Source of the DNA: Agrobacterium arsenijevicii
GTDB lineage: Bacteria; Pseudomonadota; Alphaproteobacteria; Rhizobiales; Rhizobiaceae
DNA length: 54,426 bases
Reading direction: 5' to 3'
NCBI GenBank assembly: GCA_000949895.1
Contig: JWIT01000023.1
Location: 1 to 54,426 of the forward strand
Made by a program: the position numbers and the translations under genes
Notes under the pieces: model-generated
Databases searched by the model: none
Seen by the model: only the letters and a program-made list of their open reading frames with translations
Told to the model about the DNA's origin: nothing
In this document: positions 6,935 to 14,801 of the stretch, piece after piece
Position numbering within the stretch: position 1 is the stretch's first letter
Layout: each line of letters opens with the position of its first letter

Positions 6935-7516
6935 TTAAAGTTCCGACTGGCTCTCGACGATCTTGCCGACGAGACCGTAACCCTTGGCCTCTTCCGCGCC
7001 GAGCCAGTAATCGCGATCGATGTCCTTGGCGATCTTTTCTTCGCTCTGGCCGGTGGCCTTGGAGAAGATCTTGATCAGGCGCTGGTTCATCTTGATGATT
7101 TCGCGTGCCTGGATTTCGATATCGGACGCCATGCCGCGTGTGCCGCCGGAGGGCTGGTGCAGCAAGAAGCGGGTGTTCGGCAGGCAGAGACGACGCTCCT
7201 TCGGCACCGATACGTAGATCAGCGCACCGGCGGAAGCGACCCAGCCCGTACCGATGATATAGACCTTCGGCTTGATGAACTTGATCATGTCGTGGATGGA
7301 ATCACCCGATTCGACATGGCCGCCCGGCGAATTGACGTAAACGCGAATGTCGTCGTCGCTGGCGGCCGCGAGCGCGACCAGCTGCGTGCAGACCTTCTGC
7401 GCCAGTTCCTGCGTGATGCCACCATAGATGAAGATCGAACGCGACTTGAAAAGATTCGCTTCCGTTTCCTTGCCGATCGGCAGTTCCTTGCTCTTGTCGT
7501 CTTCGTCTTCGTTCAT
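6935..7516 (-). CDS. clpP: ClpP-family ATP-dependent protease subunit
   Basis: A 193-residue serine peptidase of the ClpP fold, which forms a barrel and degrades proteins unfolded by ClpA or ClpX. The catalytic serine sits in GWVASAGALIY (S95), the histidine in RFLLHQPSGG (H120) and a candidate aspartate in DIDRDYWLGAEEA. The oxyanion glycine strand is NSPGGHVESGDSI. It diverges from the canonical GQAASMGAxLL around the serine, so it is probably an additional ClpP paralogue rather than the housekeeping one next to clpX. ATG at 7516 is chosen because GGAGAG lies six bases upstream; in-frame ATGs further upstream lack a ribosome site. Confidence 0.88.
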   Translation of the reverse strand: MNEDEDDKSKELPIGKETEANLFKSRSIFIYGGITQELAQKVCTQLVALAAASDDDIRVYVNSPGGHVESGDSIHDMIKFIKPKVYIIGTGWVASAGALIYVSVPKERRLCLPNTRFLLHQPSGGTRGMASDIEIQAREIIKMNQRLIKIFSKATGQSEEKIAKDIDRDYWLGAEEAKGYGLVGKIVESQSEL

Positions 7517-7749
7517 CAACGGCTCTCCAGCGTAATTCATGCATGCCCTTCGGACATAGTGCGACTTGTTACGTAAGGCAATGAGCAAAAAAGACAAGGT
7601 TTGCACCCGAACAATAAACAATACCCCCCGGCAGATGACGCATGGACAGCCTCTCGGGGTTCGCTATATCGTCCGTTTGTCATTGCAGTGCCGCCCGTTG
7701 CGGGAACCCCAAGATGCCTTGCCGGCGGCGATAATCAAAAGAGGGAATC

Positions 7750-8340
7750 ATGCTGAAAAGACTAAGCCTCGCTGCCGCCGCACTCGGCGCCACCGCCCTG
7801 CCCGCTTTCGCCCATCTGAACCCGGAAGAACACGGCTCCTTCATGGCCGGCGTCTCCCACCCCTTCTTCGGCGCGGACCATATTCTGGCGATGGTGGCCG
7901 TCGGCCTCTGGGCCTCGCAGATCGCCGTGGCGCAGAACGACCGCAAGGCGCTGTGGATCGTGCCGTCCGCCTTCGTCGGCACCATGGCCGTCGGTTTCCT
8001 GATGGCCGTTTTCGGCATCGGCCTTCCCTTTGTCGAACCTGCCATTCTGGCCTCCGTCATCGGTCTCGGCCTGCTCGTCACCATGGCGGCAAGGCTTCCC
8101 GTGGCGGCAGCGGCAGCCGTGGTCGGCGCCTTCGCCCTTTTCCATGGCCACGCCCATGGCGGTGAACTCGGCAGCGCCGGTGCGCTGCAATTCGGCATCG
8201 GCTTCATGATCGCAACCGCGATCCTGCATCTCGCCGGTATCGCGCTTGGCCTCGGCATTGCCCGTTTCGGCACGGCCGCCAGCCGCACCGCCGGTGCGCT
8301 GACGGCGATAGCGGGTCTTTCGCTCGCTTTTGGCGGTTGA
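7750..8340 (+). CDS. hupE: HupE/UreJ-family protein
   Basis: A 196-residue membrane protein with a cleavable signal peptide (MLKRLSLAAAALGATALPAFA) followed by the family hallmark HPFFGADHILAMVAVGLWA and about six hydrophobic segments. A second His cluster, FHGHAHGGELG, is also characteristic. HupE/UreJ proteins accompany nickel enzymes (hydrogenase, urease) and are thought to move Ni or Co ions. No hydrogenase or urease genes are seen in this window, so the ion cannot be assigned. It is a single gene with promoter space of about 230 bases shared with the divergent clpP. Confidence 0.88.
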   Translation: MLKRLSLAAAALGATALPAFAHLNPEEHGSFMAGVSHPFFGADHILAMVAVGLWASQIAVAQNDRKALWIVPSAFVGTMAVGFLMAVFGIGLPFVEPAILASVIGLGLLVTMAARLPVAAAAAVVGAFALFHGHAHGGELGSAGALQFGIGFMIATAILHLAGIALGLGIARFGTAASRTAGALTAIAGLSLAFGG

Positions 8341-8440
8341 CGATCATTACCGAAATTTAAAGTTTTGGCCGCTTTGAAAAGCCTGAATTTAGACCTACCT
8401 CCTTATCGTGGATTTCCGCTTCACGGTAAGGAGGCATCAT

Positions 8441-9208
8441 ATGTCACCGGAAGAAAGCCAGCTTCTTAACGCCCTGTTCGACAGGACCAAAACCGCATCC
8501 GCCACCCCGCGTGACCGCGAGGCGGAAACGTTGATCTCAGATGCCGTGCGCGATCAGCCCTCAGCCCCCTATTATCTCGCCCAGGCGGTGATCGTTCAGG
8601 AAAAGGGTCTGGAAGCGGCGGCAGCACATATCAAACAGCTCGAAGACCGCATCCACGCGCTGGAAAGCGGTAATGTGGTCCCGCAAGCGGCCGCACAGGG
8701 CGGTTTTCTGAGTTCGATCTTTGGCACCGGCCAACAGCAATCACCTGCTCCCGCACCCGCCTCACCGCCGCCTCAGACATCGTGGCGCAATGATACGGCA
8801 GGTCAGACAGCCGGTCCCTGGGGTTCACCCGCCGGCCGCGCACCTGATCAGCAGCCCGGGGGTCTCTGGAGCCAGCAACCCGCAGCAGCCGGACGCTCCG
8901 GCGGCGGTTTCCTGCAGGGCGCGCTCGGCGCAGCTGCCGGTGTTGCAGGCGGCATGTTGCTCGCCAATTCGCTGAGCGGTATTTTCGGCAACCACGCATC
9001 GTCGCTCGGCTCGTCCCTCGGCATGGGCTCGCCATTCGGCGGCGGCAATCCGTTAGGCAACAACGCACCGGTCGAGGAAACCGTCATCAACAACTACTAC
9101 GGCGACAATTCCGCCCAGCGGGACAACGATAATGATGTCCAGCAGGCCGATTACGACGACAGCGCCGATGACGATTCCGATCAAGGCGACGACGGTTCGT
9201 TCGCCTGA
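8441..9208 (+). CDS. DUF2076 domain protein
   Basis: A 255-residue protein of the DUF2076 family. The N-terminus (MSPEESQLLNALFDR) and a helical stretch with predicted coiled coil (VIVQEKGLEAAAAHIKQLEDRIHALE) are conserved. A Pro/Gln/Gly-rich low-complexity middle follows, then a glycine-rich hydrophobic segment (GGGFLQGALGAAAGVAGGMLLANSL). The tail is very acidic and ends in Asp/Ser repeats. The family is annotated in databases as a periplasmic ligand-binding sensor, but no signal peptide is visible and I would not assert that role. ATG at 8441 is supported by AAGGAGG eight bases upstream; the upstream in-frame Met is not. Confidence 0.85.
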   Translation: MSPEESQLLNALFDRTKTASATPRDREAETLISDAVRDQPSAPYYLAQAVIVQEKGLEAAAAHIKQLEDRIHALESGNVVPQAAAQGGFLSSIFGTGQQQSPAPAPASPPPQTSWRNDTAGQTAGPWGSPAGRAPDQQPGGLWSQQPAAAGRSGGGFLQGALGAAAGVAGGMLLANSLSGIFGNHASSLGSSLGMGSPFGGGNPLGNNAPVEETVINNYYGDNSAQRDNDNDVQQADYDDSADDDSDQGDDGSFA

Positions 9209-9233
9209 TCGTTTTCAATTGTGAAAAGCCGGA

Positions 9234-9698
9234 TCAGCCGCGACCGCGATAGGTCGGGACACCCTGATCCGGCAACCACACACCTTCCGGCACCGGTCCG
9301 GTCTGCCAGAAGACATCGATCGGAATGCCGCCGCGCGGATACCAGTAGGCGCCGATCCGCAGCCATTTCGGCTGCAACAGCTCCACCAGCCGTCTGGCGA
9401 TATAGACCGAGCAATCCTCGTGGAATGCGCCGTGGTTGCGGAAGGATTGCAGGAACAGCTTCAGCGATTTCGATTCCACCAGAAAATCACCGGCAATATA
9501 GTCGATGACGATATGGGCGAAATCCGGCTGGCCGGTCATCGGGCAAAGCGAGGTAAATTCGGGCGCGGTGAACCGCACCACGTAGTCGGTGCCGGCATTG
9601 CCGTTCGGCACTTTTTCGAGAATGGCCTTTTCCGGGCTCTCGGGGGTATCGACCTTCGTGCCCAGCTGCGACAGGCTGGAAACATCCGTCACGGACAT
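9234..9698 (-). CDS. queF: NADPH-dependent 7-cyano-7-deazaguanine reductase
   Basis: Reduces preQ0 to preQ1, the last free-base step of queuosine synthesis. At 154 residues it is the short, unimodular QueF. The active site is complete: Cys52 in SLCPMTGQPDF (thioimide nucleophile), Asp59, and the family motif ESKSLKLFL at 75-83, followed by FHED at 93-96. Start ATG at 9698 has AGGAG seven bases upstream; an in-frame upstream ATG overlaps the preceding gene. It follows the cation-efflux gene by 17 bases on the same strand, so both are probably co-transcribed. The other queuosine genes (queCDE) are not in this window. Confidence 0.95.
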   Translation of the reverse strand: MSVTDVSSLSQLGTKVDTPESPEKAILEKVPNGNAGTDYVVRFTAPEFTSLCPMTGQPDFAHIVIDYIAGDFLVESKSLKLFLQSFRNHGAFHEDCSVYIARRLVELLQPKWLRIGAYWYPRGGIPIDVFWQTGPVPEGVWLPDQGVPTYRGRG

Positions 9699-9715
9699 GG
9701 AAAACTCCTGCTTAT

Positions 9716-10618
9716 TCAAACGATCACTTTGACGCCATGCGCCTTTTCGCCTTCCGGCTCGACGTGAATGGCAAGGCTGGCACCCGGTATGACGTCCCTT
9801 ATGGCATCTTCAAGGCGGTCACAAATATCATGCGCCGCCCGCACCGTCATCGTTGCGGGAACAACGACATGGAAATCGATGAAGGCGGCCGAACCGGCGC
9901 GGCGGGTTCTGAGATCATGTACCCCGATGACGCCGCCGGAATTTTCGGCGATAGCCTTCTTGATCGCCTCGTCCTCTTCCGGTTCCACCGCCCGGTCCAT
10001 CAGCCCGCCGAGCGAATGCAGAATGACCTTGGACCCCTGGAACAGGATGTTGATGGCCACCAGAATGGCAAGCAGCGGATCGAGAATGGCGTAACCCGTC
10101 AAAAGCGCCAGAACGAGACCGACGAGAACGCCCGCGGACGTCACGACATCGGACATGATATGATGACCGTCCGCCTTCAGGGCTGGAGAGGCATATTTCC
10201 GGCCAACGCGGATCAGGATCGTCGCCCAGACGGCGTTGATGATGCCTGCCGACATGTTGATGGCAAGACCGAGAACCGGCGCTTCCGGCAATTTCGGGTT
10301 GAAAAGACCGCCCCAGGCCTCCTGCACGATCAGGAGCGCGGCAACGACGATCAGCACACCTTCCACGACTGCGGAAATATACTCCGCCTTGTGGTGACCG
10401 AACTGGTGGTCGTCATCGGCGGGCTTTTGCGCATATCGAATAACGAAATAGGCAATGAAGGCCGCAACCACGTTGACGGTCGATTCCAGACCATCAGACA
10501 GAAGTGCGACCGACCCCGTGACCCACCAGGCCACAAGCTTGAGGCCCAGCACGCCGAAAGAAAGCGGAATGCCCCAGAATGCGAGCTTCCTTACCAGTGC
10601 ATTGCCTTCACTGTTCAT
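9716..10618 (-). CDS. Cation diffusion facilitator (FieF-like) efflux transporter
   Basis: A 300-residue CDF transporter that exports divalent metals (Zn, Fe, Cd or Mn) in exchange for protons. Six membrane helices are followed by a C-terminal cytoplasmic domain. Metal-site residues are seen in helix 2 (ALLSDGLEST, D of the family's DxxxD-type site), in HQFGHHKAEYISA, and in helix 5 (ALKADGHHIMSDV, the H-x-x-x-D site). The cytoplasmic domain runs from about residue 205 (GVHDLRTRRAGSAAFIDFHVVV) to the end. ATG at 10618 follows a G-rich ribosome site; a longer in-frame start lies inside a hairpin and is unlikely. It is first in a likely two-gene operon with queF. Confidence 0.9.
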   Translation of the reverse strand: MNSEGNALVRKLAFWGIPLSFGVLGLKLVAWWVTGSVALLSDGLESTVNVVAAFIAYFVIRYAQKPADDDHQFGHHKAEYISAVVEGVLIVVAALLIVQEAWGGLFNPKLPEAPVLGLAINMSAGIINAVWATILIRVGRKYASPALKADGHHIMSDVVTSAGVLVGLVLALLTGYAILDPLLAILVAINILFQGSKVILHSLGGLMDRAVEPEEDEAIKKAIAENSGGVIGVHDLRTRRAGSAAFIDFHVVVPATMTVRAAHDICDRLEDAIRDVIPGASLAIHVEPEGEKAHGVKVIV

Positions 10619-10672
10619 TTTTTGCCCCCGTGCGTATGCGAACGAATTGCAGAACCGACTGCCAAAACGCAT

Positions 10673-10706
10673 GAACCGCGCGCAGGGGTTTCCCTGCACG
10701 CGGTTC
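10673..10706 (-). terminator. Strong hairpin, probable terminator of the glyoxalase-fold gene
   Basis: A stem of 8 base pairs (gaaccgcg/cgcggttc), one mismatch, and 6 more (gcaggg/ccctgc) around a 4-base loop, between the upstream VOC gene and the CDF gene on the minus strand. The T run after it is weak (GCGTTTTGG), so it could also be a 5' regulatory hairpin of the CDF mRNA. Confidence 0.5.
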
Positions 10707-10773
10707 ACTATTTGCATTTTCTATCGTTCAAACAGCAGACAAGGTCAAGACCCGCGAGGTCACGTCAAAGACG

Positions 10774-11202
10774 TCACTCCCCGCTTTTCTGCTCGCAGAA
10801 ACGGATACGGTTGCCGAACGGATCGATGACTTCCATGATATCGCCCCAGGACAACTCTTCAACGCCCGGATTGAGGAAGCGGTATTTTTTGCCTACCAGT
10901 TCCTTCTGATAGGCGTGAACGCCATGCATGGTGGCGAATATATTGGAACCCGGCGTCGCATCGCCGTGATGGCCGCTGAGGTGAAGCCCCATTCCGGCCC
11001 GCGAAACCTGCATGTAAAGCGGCGAGTTCTCGCCAAAACGATGTTCCCAGTCGACCGCAAAACCGAGAAAATCGACGTAGAATTCCCGCGCCTTGGCCTC
11101 GTCGAAAATTCTGAGGATCGGGAATATCTGCGCAAAGCCGATTTCAGGAAGGTTTTCCTTATCCGCCGAGCCCGCATCCAGGGCGTCAAGATCATTGCCC
11201 AT
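10774..11202 (-). CDS. Glyoxalase/bleomycin-resistance superfamily protein
   Basis: A 142-residue vicinal-oxygen-chelate (VOC) protein. The paired beta-alpha-beta-beta-beta modules are visible as FAQIFPILRIFDEAKAREFY, then LGFAVDWEHRF in the first half, and GVHAYQKELVGKKYRF with IMEVIDPFGNRIRFCE, the family's C-terminal signature, in the second. Potential metal or ligand residues are H in LHLSGHHGD and E in the last strand (DIMEVIDPFGN). The sequence is closest in plan to bleomycin-binding-like members, but the substrate cannot be told. ATG at 11202 has a GGGG ribosome site; a longer frame to 11247 lacks one. Confidence 0.82.
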   Translation of the reverse strand: MGNDLDALDAGSADKENLPEIGFAQIFPILRIFDEAKAREFYVDFLGFAVDWEHRFGENSPLYMQVSRAGMGLHLSGHHGDATPGSNIFATMHGVHAYQKELVGKKYRFLNPGVEELSWGDIMEVIDPFGNRIRFCEQKSGE

Positions 11203-11271
11203 TCTGCTTACCCCTTTTTCAGGCGATGGAGACGGTACCGGCCGCAATGGATGCGGCCGGTACCTTTGACC

Positions 11272-12378
11272 TTACTCGGCTGCGACGATCTTGCCGTCCT
11301 GCCACTTGTAGAGCGAGAAGGCCTGCGACGTCAGGTCGCCGCTCTCGCCATAGGTGACTTTGCCGATTGCCGTAGCGAATGCGTCGCCGCTCTTCAGAGC
11401 CTTGACGACAGCTTCGGAATCCTTGGCGCTTCCAGCCTTCTCGATGCCGGCTTTCAGCACTTCGACGGCGGCGTAAGCGTTGAGGGTGAAGGCTTCCGCC
11501 GGGATGTTGGCGGCCTTCAGCGCTTCGGCAGCAGCCTTGGAATCGTCGTTCTTCAGGGCGTCGGAGGCGTTGGTGAAGATCGTGCCTTCGCCGGCCTTCG
11601 CACCGATGTTCCAGAACTCGCTGTTCGACAGGCCGTCACCGCCGATAACGGCAGCCTTGGCACCGATATCGTTCAGCTGGCGCACCAGAAGACCGGCCTC
11701 GGGGTGGTAACCGCCGAAATAGACGATGCCGACATTTTCAGATTTCAGGCGAGCCGTCAGCGCGCCGAGATCCTTTTCGCCTGGTGTCAGCGCGTCATAG
11801 AGAACTTCGGTAACACCACCGGCGTTCAGCGTGGTCTTGAAGGCATCCGCCAGACCCTTACCGTAAGCGCCCTTGTCGTGAATGATGGCGATCTTCTTGT
11901 CCTTGAGGTTGGCAAGAACGTATTTCGCCGCAACCTCTGCCTGCTGGTCGTCACGGCCGCAGGTACGGAAGACGTTGGAAAGGCCACGATTGGTCAGGCC
12001 CGGCGAGGTCGCCGTCGGCGTGATCATCAGGACGCCGTTTTCAGCGAACACATCCGATGCCGGAATGGCGACGCCGGAGGTGACCGGACCGACAACGAAA
12101 TGGATGCCTTCGGCAACCAGCTGGTTTGCCGCGGACACGCCCTGCTTCGGCTCGCCGCCATCGTCGGCAAGCTTGAGGACGACCTGTTCTCCGAGAATGC
12201 CGCCCTTTTTGTTGATTTCATTGACTGCCGTCTGGGCGCCGTTCTTGACCTGATCGCCATAGGCGGCGACGGGACCCGTGAGCGGTGCAATCAGGCCGAT
12301 GACGATTTCGGCATGGGCAAGCGGTGCGAATGCGAAGGACGCTGCGAGCGTCACGCTGGTCAATGTCTTCAGTTTCAT
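11272..12378 (-). CDS. Branched-chain amino-acid ABC transporter, periplasmic binding protein
   Basis: A 368-residue LivK/BraC-type type I periplasmic binding protein. Signal peptide MKLKTLTSVTLAASFAFAPLAHA precedes the mature start EIVIGLIAPLTGPVAAYG. The typical GVSAANQLVAEGIHFVVGP, ITPTATSPGLTNRG and FRTCGRDDQQAEVAAKYV blocks follow, with the C-terminal YAAVEVLKAGIEKAGS helix. Preferred ligands are Leu, Ile and Val by family. ATG at 12378 has GGAGACACCAGG upstream. No livHMGF permease or ATPase genes are adjacent, so this is a stand-alone binding protein feeding a transporter encoded elsewhere. Confidence 0.92.
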   Translation of the reverse strand: MKLKTLTSVTLAASFAFAPLAHAEIVIGLIAPLTGPVAAYGDQVKNGAQTAVNEINKKGGILGEQVVLKLADDGGEPKQGVSAANQLVAEGIHFVVGPVTSGVAIPASDVFAENGVLMITPTATSPGLTNRGLSNVFRTCGRDDQQAEVAAKYVLANLKDKKIAIIHDKGAYGKGLADAFKTTLNAGGVTEVLYDALTPGEKDLGALTARLKSENVGIVYFGGYHPEAGLLVRQLNDIGAKAAVIGGDGLSNSEFWNIGAKAGEGTIFTNASDALKNDDSKAAAEALKAANIPAEAFTLNAYAAVEVLKAGIEKAGSAKDSEAVVKALKSGDAFATAIGKVTYGESGDLTSQAFSLYKWQDGKIVAAE

Positions 12379-12664
12379 CCTGGTGTCTCCTTGGAAATGG
12401 GGCTCTGCCCCGATGAGCGCCTTGGGCGCCGACCGAATGAAACTTCGCGGACGCCTCCCGGCGAAAACCCGTTCCATCTTTGAATTCCGAGCCTTCAACT
12501 CAACTCATACGGAAGGTTTGATGACTTATGCAAGTCACCTTTGCTGGATAAGGTCTATTCCCGGTAAATCTATCGTCAGGCCGGCCTCGATCGTGTCGTC
12601 GGAACGGGCGTTCGGCACAGCGTAAATGCTTGGCGTTTGGCCGCCGCTGGGAGATAATGGCGGC

Positions 12665-13840
12665 ATGATCGCAGCAGATGACGAATTTCTGACGGGCCTG
12701 CCCGTCTTCCGCCATTTTGAAGACGTGGCCGACCCGGCGCTTTATCGCGCCCTGCCGCCGGGATGGGGACTGGCCATCGCCGATATCGTCGATTCGACGG
12801 GGGCGATCGGCGCCGGCAGATACAAGGCCGTCAACATGGCGGGCGCTGCGGTCATATCAGGCATATCGAACAGCCTCGGGCGTCACGACTTGCCCTTCGT
12901 GTTCGGCGGCGATGGAGCCGCGGTCGCCGTGCCGCCGGACGGGATATCCCTTGCGGGCATCGCCCTCTCGAATGTGCAGTGCTGGGTGAAGGACGATCTC
13001 GACCTTTCGATGCGCGTGGCGCTGGTCCCGGTGGAGGACATCCGCGAGAACGGCTTTGATGTGCGTGTCGCACGCTTTCAGGCGAGCGAAGATGTTTCCT
13101 ATGCCATGTTTTCGGGCGGCGGCAACAGCTGGGCCGAAGCGCGGATGAAGGAGGGTCAATACGCCTTGCCCGTGGTGGCGACAGGCGGGCGGCCGGACCT
13201 GACTGGTCTCTCATGCCGCTGGAACCCCATTCCCGCCTCCCATGGCAAGGTGGTGTCGATCATCGCCGTGCCGGGACCGTCGCGGGACATGCCGGCCTTC
13301 CGCCAGCTCGTCATCGATCTTGTCGATCTGGCCGAGCAGGACGCAAGACACGGCCACCCCGTGCCGGAGGATGGGCCGCAACTCGGTTTCGTCAAGGAGG
13401 GGCTCGGTCTCGAAGCCCGGGCCGGTGCGGCATATCACGATGGCTGGGGCAAAATGCGCCGTTCCCTGCGCATCCTTGGCGAAAGCCTGCTTATCTGTCT
13501 TCTTGGCATAACGGGACTGTCGCTTGGACGCTTCAATGCTGCACGCTACCGGCGCTCGGTCGCCAGCAACACCGATTTCAGGAAATTTGACGATGGCCTG
13601 AAGATGACGGTGGATATCGACACCGCACGGCTCGAAAAAATCCGTGCGCGGCTGGAGTTGGGCCGTCTCTCCGGCACCTGTTATTTCGGCCTGCACGAGC
13701 AGGACGCCGCATTGATGACGTGTATCGTGCCCTCCCCGCTCTCGAAGGACCACATGCATTTCGTGGATGGTGCCGACGGCGGATATGCGGCTGCGGCAAG
13801 CCGGCTCAAGCAACAGATGCAGGCTGCGTCTTCACCCTGA
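12665..13840 (+). CDS. DUF3095 protein with nucleotide-cyclase-like motifs
   Basis: A 391-residue protein of the DUF3095 family, function unknown. Its first 150 residues contain two acidic motifs arranged as in class III nucleotide cyclases: GLAIADIVDSTGAIGAGRYK (compare F-x-D-I-x-x-S-T) and PFVFGGDGAAVAVP (compare the G-D-x second metal-binding Asp). A hydrophobic stretch (SLLICLLGITGLSLGRF) lies near residue 280, then a second domain with DFRKFDDGLKMTVDID. The cyclase analogy is my inference from motif spacing; the rest of the cyclase core is not obvious. It is divergent from the binding-protein gene. The start used follows GGCGGC; an in-frame Met at 12626 is an alternative. Confidence 0.75.
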   Translation: MIAADDEFLTGLPVFRHFEDVADPALYRALPPGWGLAIADIVDSTGAIGAGRYKAVNMAGAAVISGISNSLGRHDLPFVFGGDGAAVAVPPDGISLAGIALSNVQCWVKDDLDLSMRVALVPVEDIRENGFDVRVARFQASEDVSYAMFSGGGNSWAEARMKEGQYALPVVATGGRPDLTGLSCRWNPIPASHGKVVSIIAVPGPSRDMPAFRQLVIDLVDLAEQDARHGHPVPEDGPQLGFVKEGLGLEARAGAAYHDGWGKMRRSLRILGESLLICLLGITGLSLGRFNAARYRRSVASNTDFRKFDDGLKMTVDIDTARLEKIRARLELGRLSGTCYFGLHEQDAALMTCIVPSPLSKDHMHFVDGADGGYAAAASRLKQQMQAASSP

Positions 13841-13890
13841 ACCGCTCGGGCACGCCGATGCCGATTCACATCTGCGCCAAAACCCAAAAA

Positions 13891-13919
13891 AGAAAAAACC
13901 GGCGTCATGCGCCGGTTTC
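13891..13919 (-). terminator. Terminator of the NolR-like regulator gene
   Basis: On the minus strand AAACCGGCGCATGACGCCGGTTTTTTC: a perfect GC-rich stem followed by a T tract. It ends the regulator transcript and can also act on the convergent DUF3095 mRNA. Confidence 0.85.
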
Positions 13920-13958
13920 AACGGAATGGTACCGCCGAGCCTTGATATGGCCGTGGGA

Positions 13959-14279
13959 TCAGGCGGCAGTCTTGCTGCTCTTCTGCACCTGGCAATAAAT
14001 TTCCTCGAGAGAAGCGAGGATTTTTTTGACGGATTCGGAATTGCTGGAATAATAGATGGTCTGAGCATCCCTTCTTGTCTTCACCAGCCGCTGGGCACGC
14101 AATTTCGAAAGATGCTGCGAGAGCGCGGACTGGCTGAGACCAACTTGGGAGGCAAGAACACCGACCGGCACTTCCGTATCCACCAGCGTGCACAAGATCA
14201 TCAGGCGCTTGGGATTCGCCATCGCTGAGAGCAAGTCTGCAGCGGCGATGCTATGTTCCGACAGAGATTGGTTATCCAT
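13959..14279 (-). CDS. nolR: ArsR-family regulator, NolR-like
   Basis: A 106-residue winged-helix DNA-binding protein. The core LSAMANPKRLMILCTL...VGLSQSALSQHLSKLRAQRLVKTRRDAQTIYYSS is almost the same as that of NolR from Sinorhizobium and Rhizobium, a global repressor of nodulation and growth-related genes. The metal-binding ELCVCDL motif of true ArsR/SmtB sensors is absent (it reads ALSQHL in the recognition helix), so it is probably not a metal sensor. ATG at 14279 has AGGAG about 11 bases upstream; a longer frame is possible but less likely. In a non-nodulating relative its targets would be housekeeping or surface genes. The symbol rests on remembered similarity. Confidence 0.8.
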   Translation of the reverse strand: MDNQSLSEHSIAAADLLSAMANPKRLMILCTLVDTEVPVGVLASQVGLSQSALSQHLSKLRAQRLVKTRRDAQTIYYSSNSESVKKILASLEEIYCQVQKSSKTAA

Positions 14280-14744
14280 ACGCTCAAGTCTCCTGATGAC
14301 AGTCGGAAAGACCGTCATGGTGGCTATTATAGGTGGTCCAAAAGGTGTTTTTTATAATTCAGTTGATACGTTGTATATACCTAAATCTTGCTTATATCGT
14401 GTCCCTTTCAAAGACTATTCTTCATTGATCATTTACCAAGACATCTTGCTAAAATTTTCAGACTTTTGCCTGTTTTTCGTCATTTTAGCAACAAACCAAT
14501 GCATTCTCAGTAGTATTTGCAGCAAAAAACAATCAAAAATTGAGCACTCAAATTCCGTCTTCCAATGTCCGACTTATTGAGTGCAACCTTACACCACCTT
14601 AAATTTCGCAAGGAGGTACAGAATCTAGTTTTACTTTGCGCAATTTTCTCAAAGTTTGCAATATGCTTTTTATTCGTAATTATTTTGATGCATAACTTAT
14701 AATATCAAAAATATTCTTTTTCAGTATACCAGCAGAAAGTAATA
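14280..14744. other. AT-rich intergenic region upstream of nolR
   Basis: About 465 bases, strikingly AT-rich compared with its GC-rich surroundings, without a convincing gene. A plus-strand frame extends into it from within nolR, but its codon use and composition look non-coding. It carries AAGGAGG-like GCAAGGAGGTAC near 14610 with no reading frame behind it. One sequence, TTTAG-N9-AA at 14484-14499, fits the loose NolR site consensus (A/T)TTAG-N9-A(T/A). The stretch could hold the nolR promoter region or a small RNA. Confidence 0.5.
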
Positions 14745-14774
14745 CAAAAAGGCCTCCCGGAGAGGGAGGCCTTT
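14745..14774 (-). terminator. Terminator of the choline transporter operon
   Basis: An 11-base perfect stem (AAAGGCCTCCC/GGGAGGCCTTT) with a short loop; on the minus strand it ends in TTTTTG. It lies 28 bases after the choV stop codon. Confidence 0.88.
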
Positions 14775-14801
14775 CGTTTTCTCGACCAATGCGGGTGATT
14801 C

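Noticed and set aside
9737..10909. Plus-strand open frame of 390 codons opposite the CDF gene
   Set aside because: Shadow of the CDF transporter and neighbouring sequence; no domain.
14188..14580. Plus-strand frame from inside nolR into the AT-rich region
   Set aside because: Half overlaps nolR and half is AT-rich; no domain and no ribosome site.
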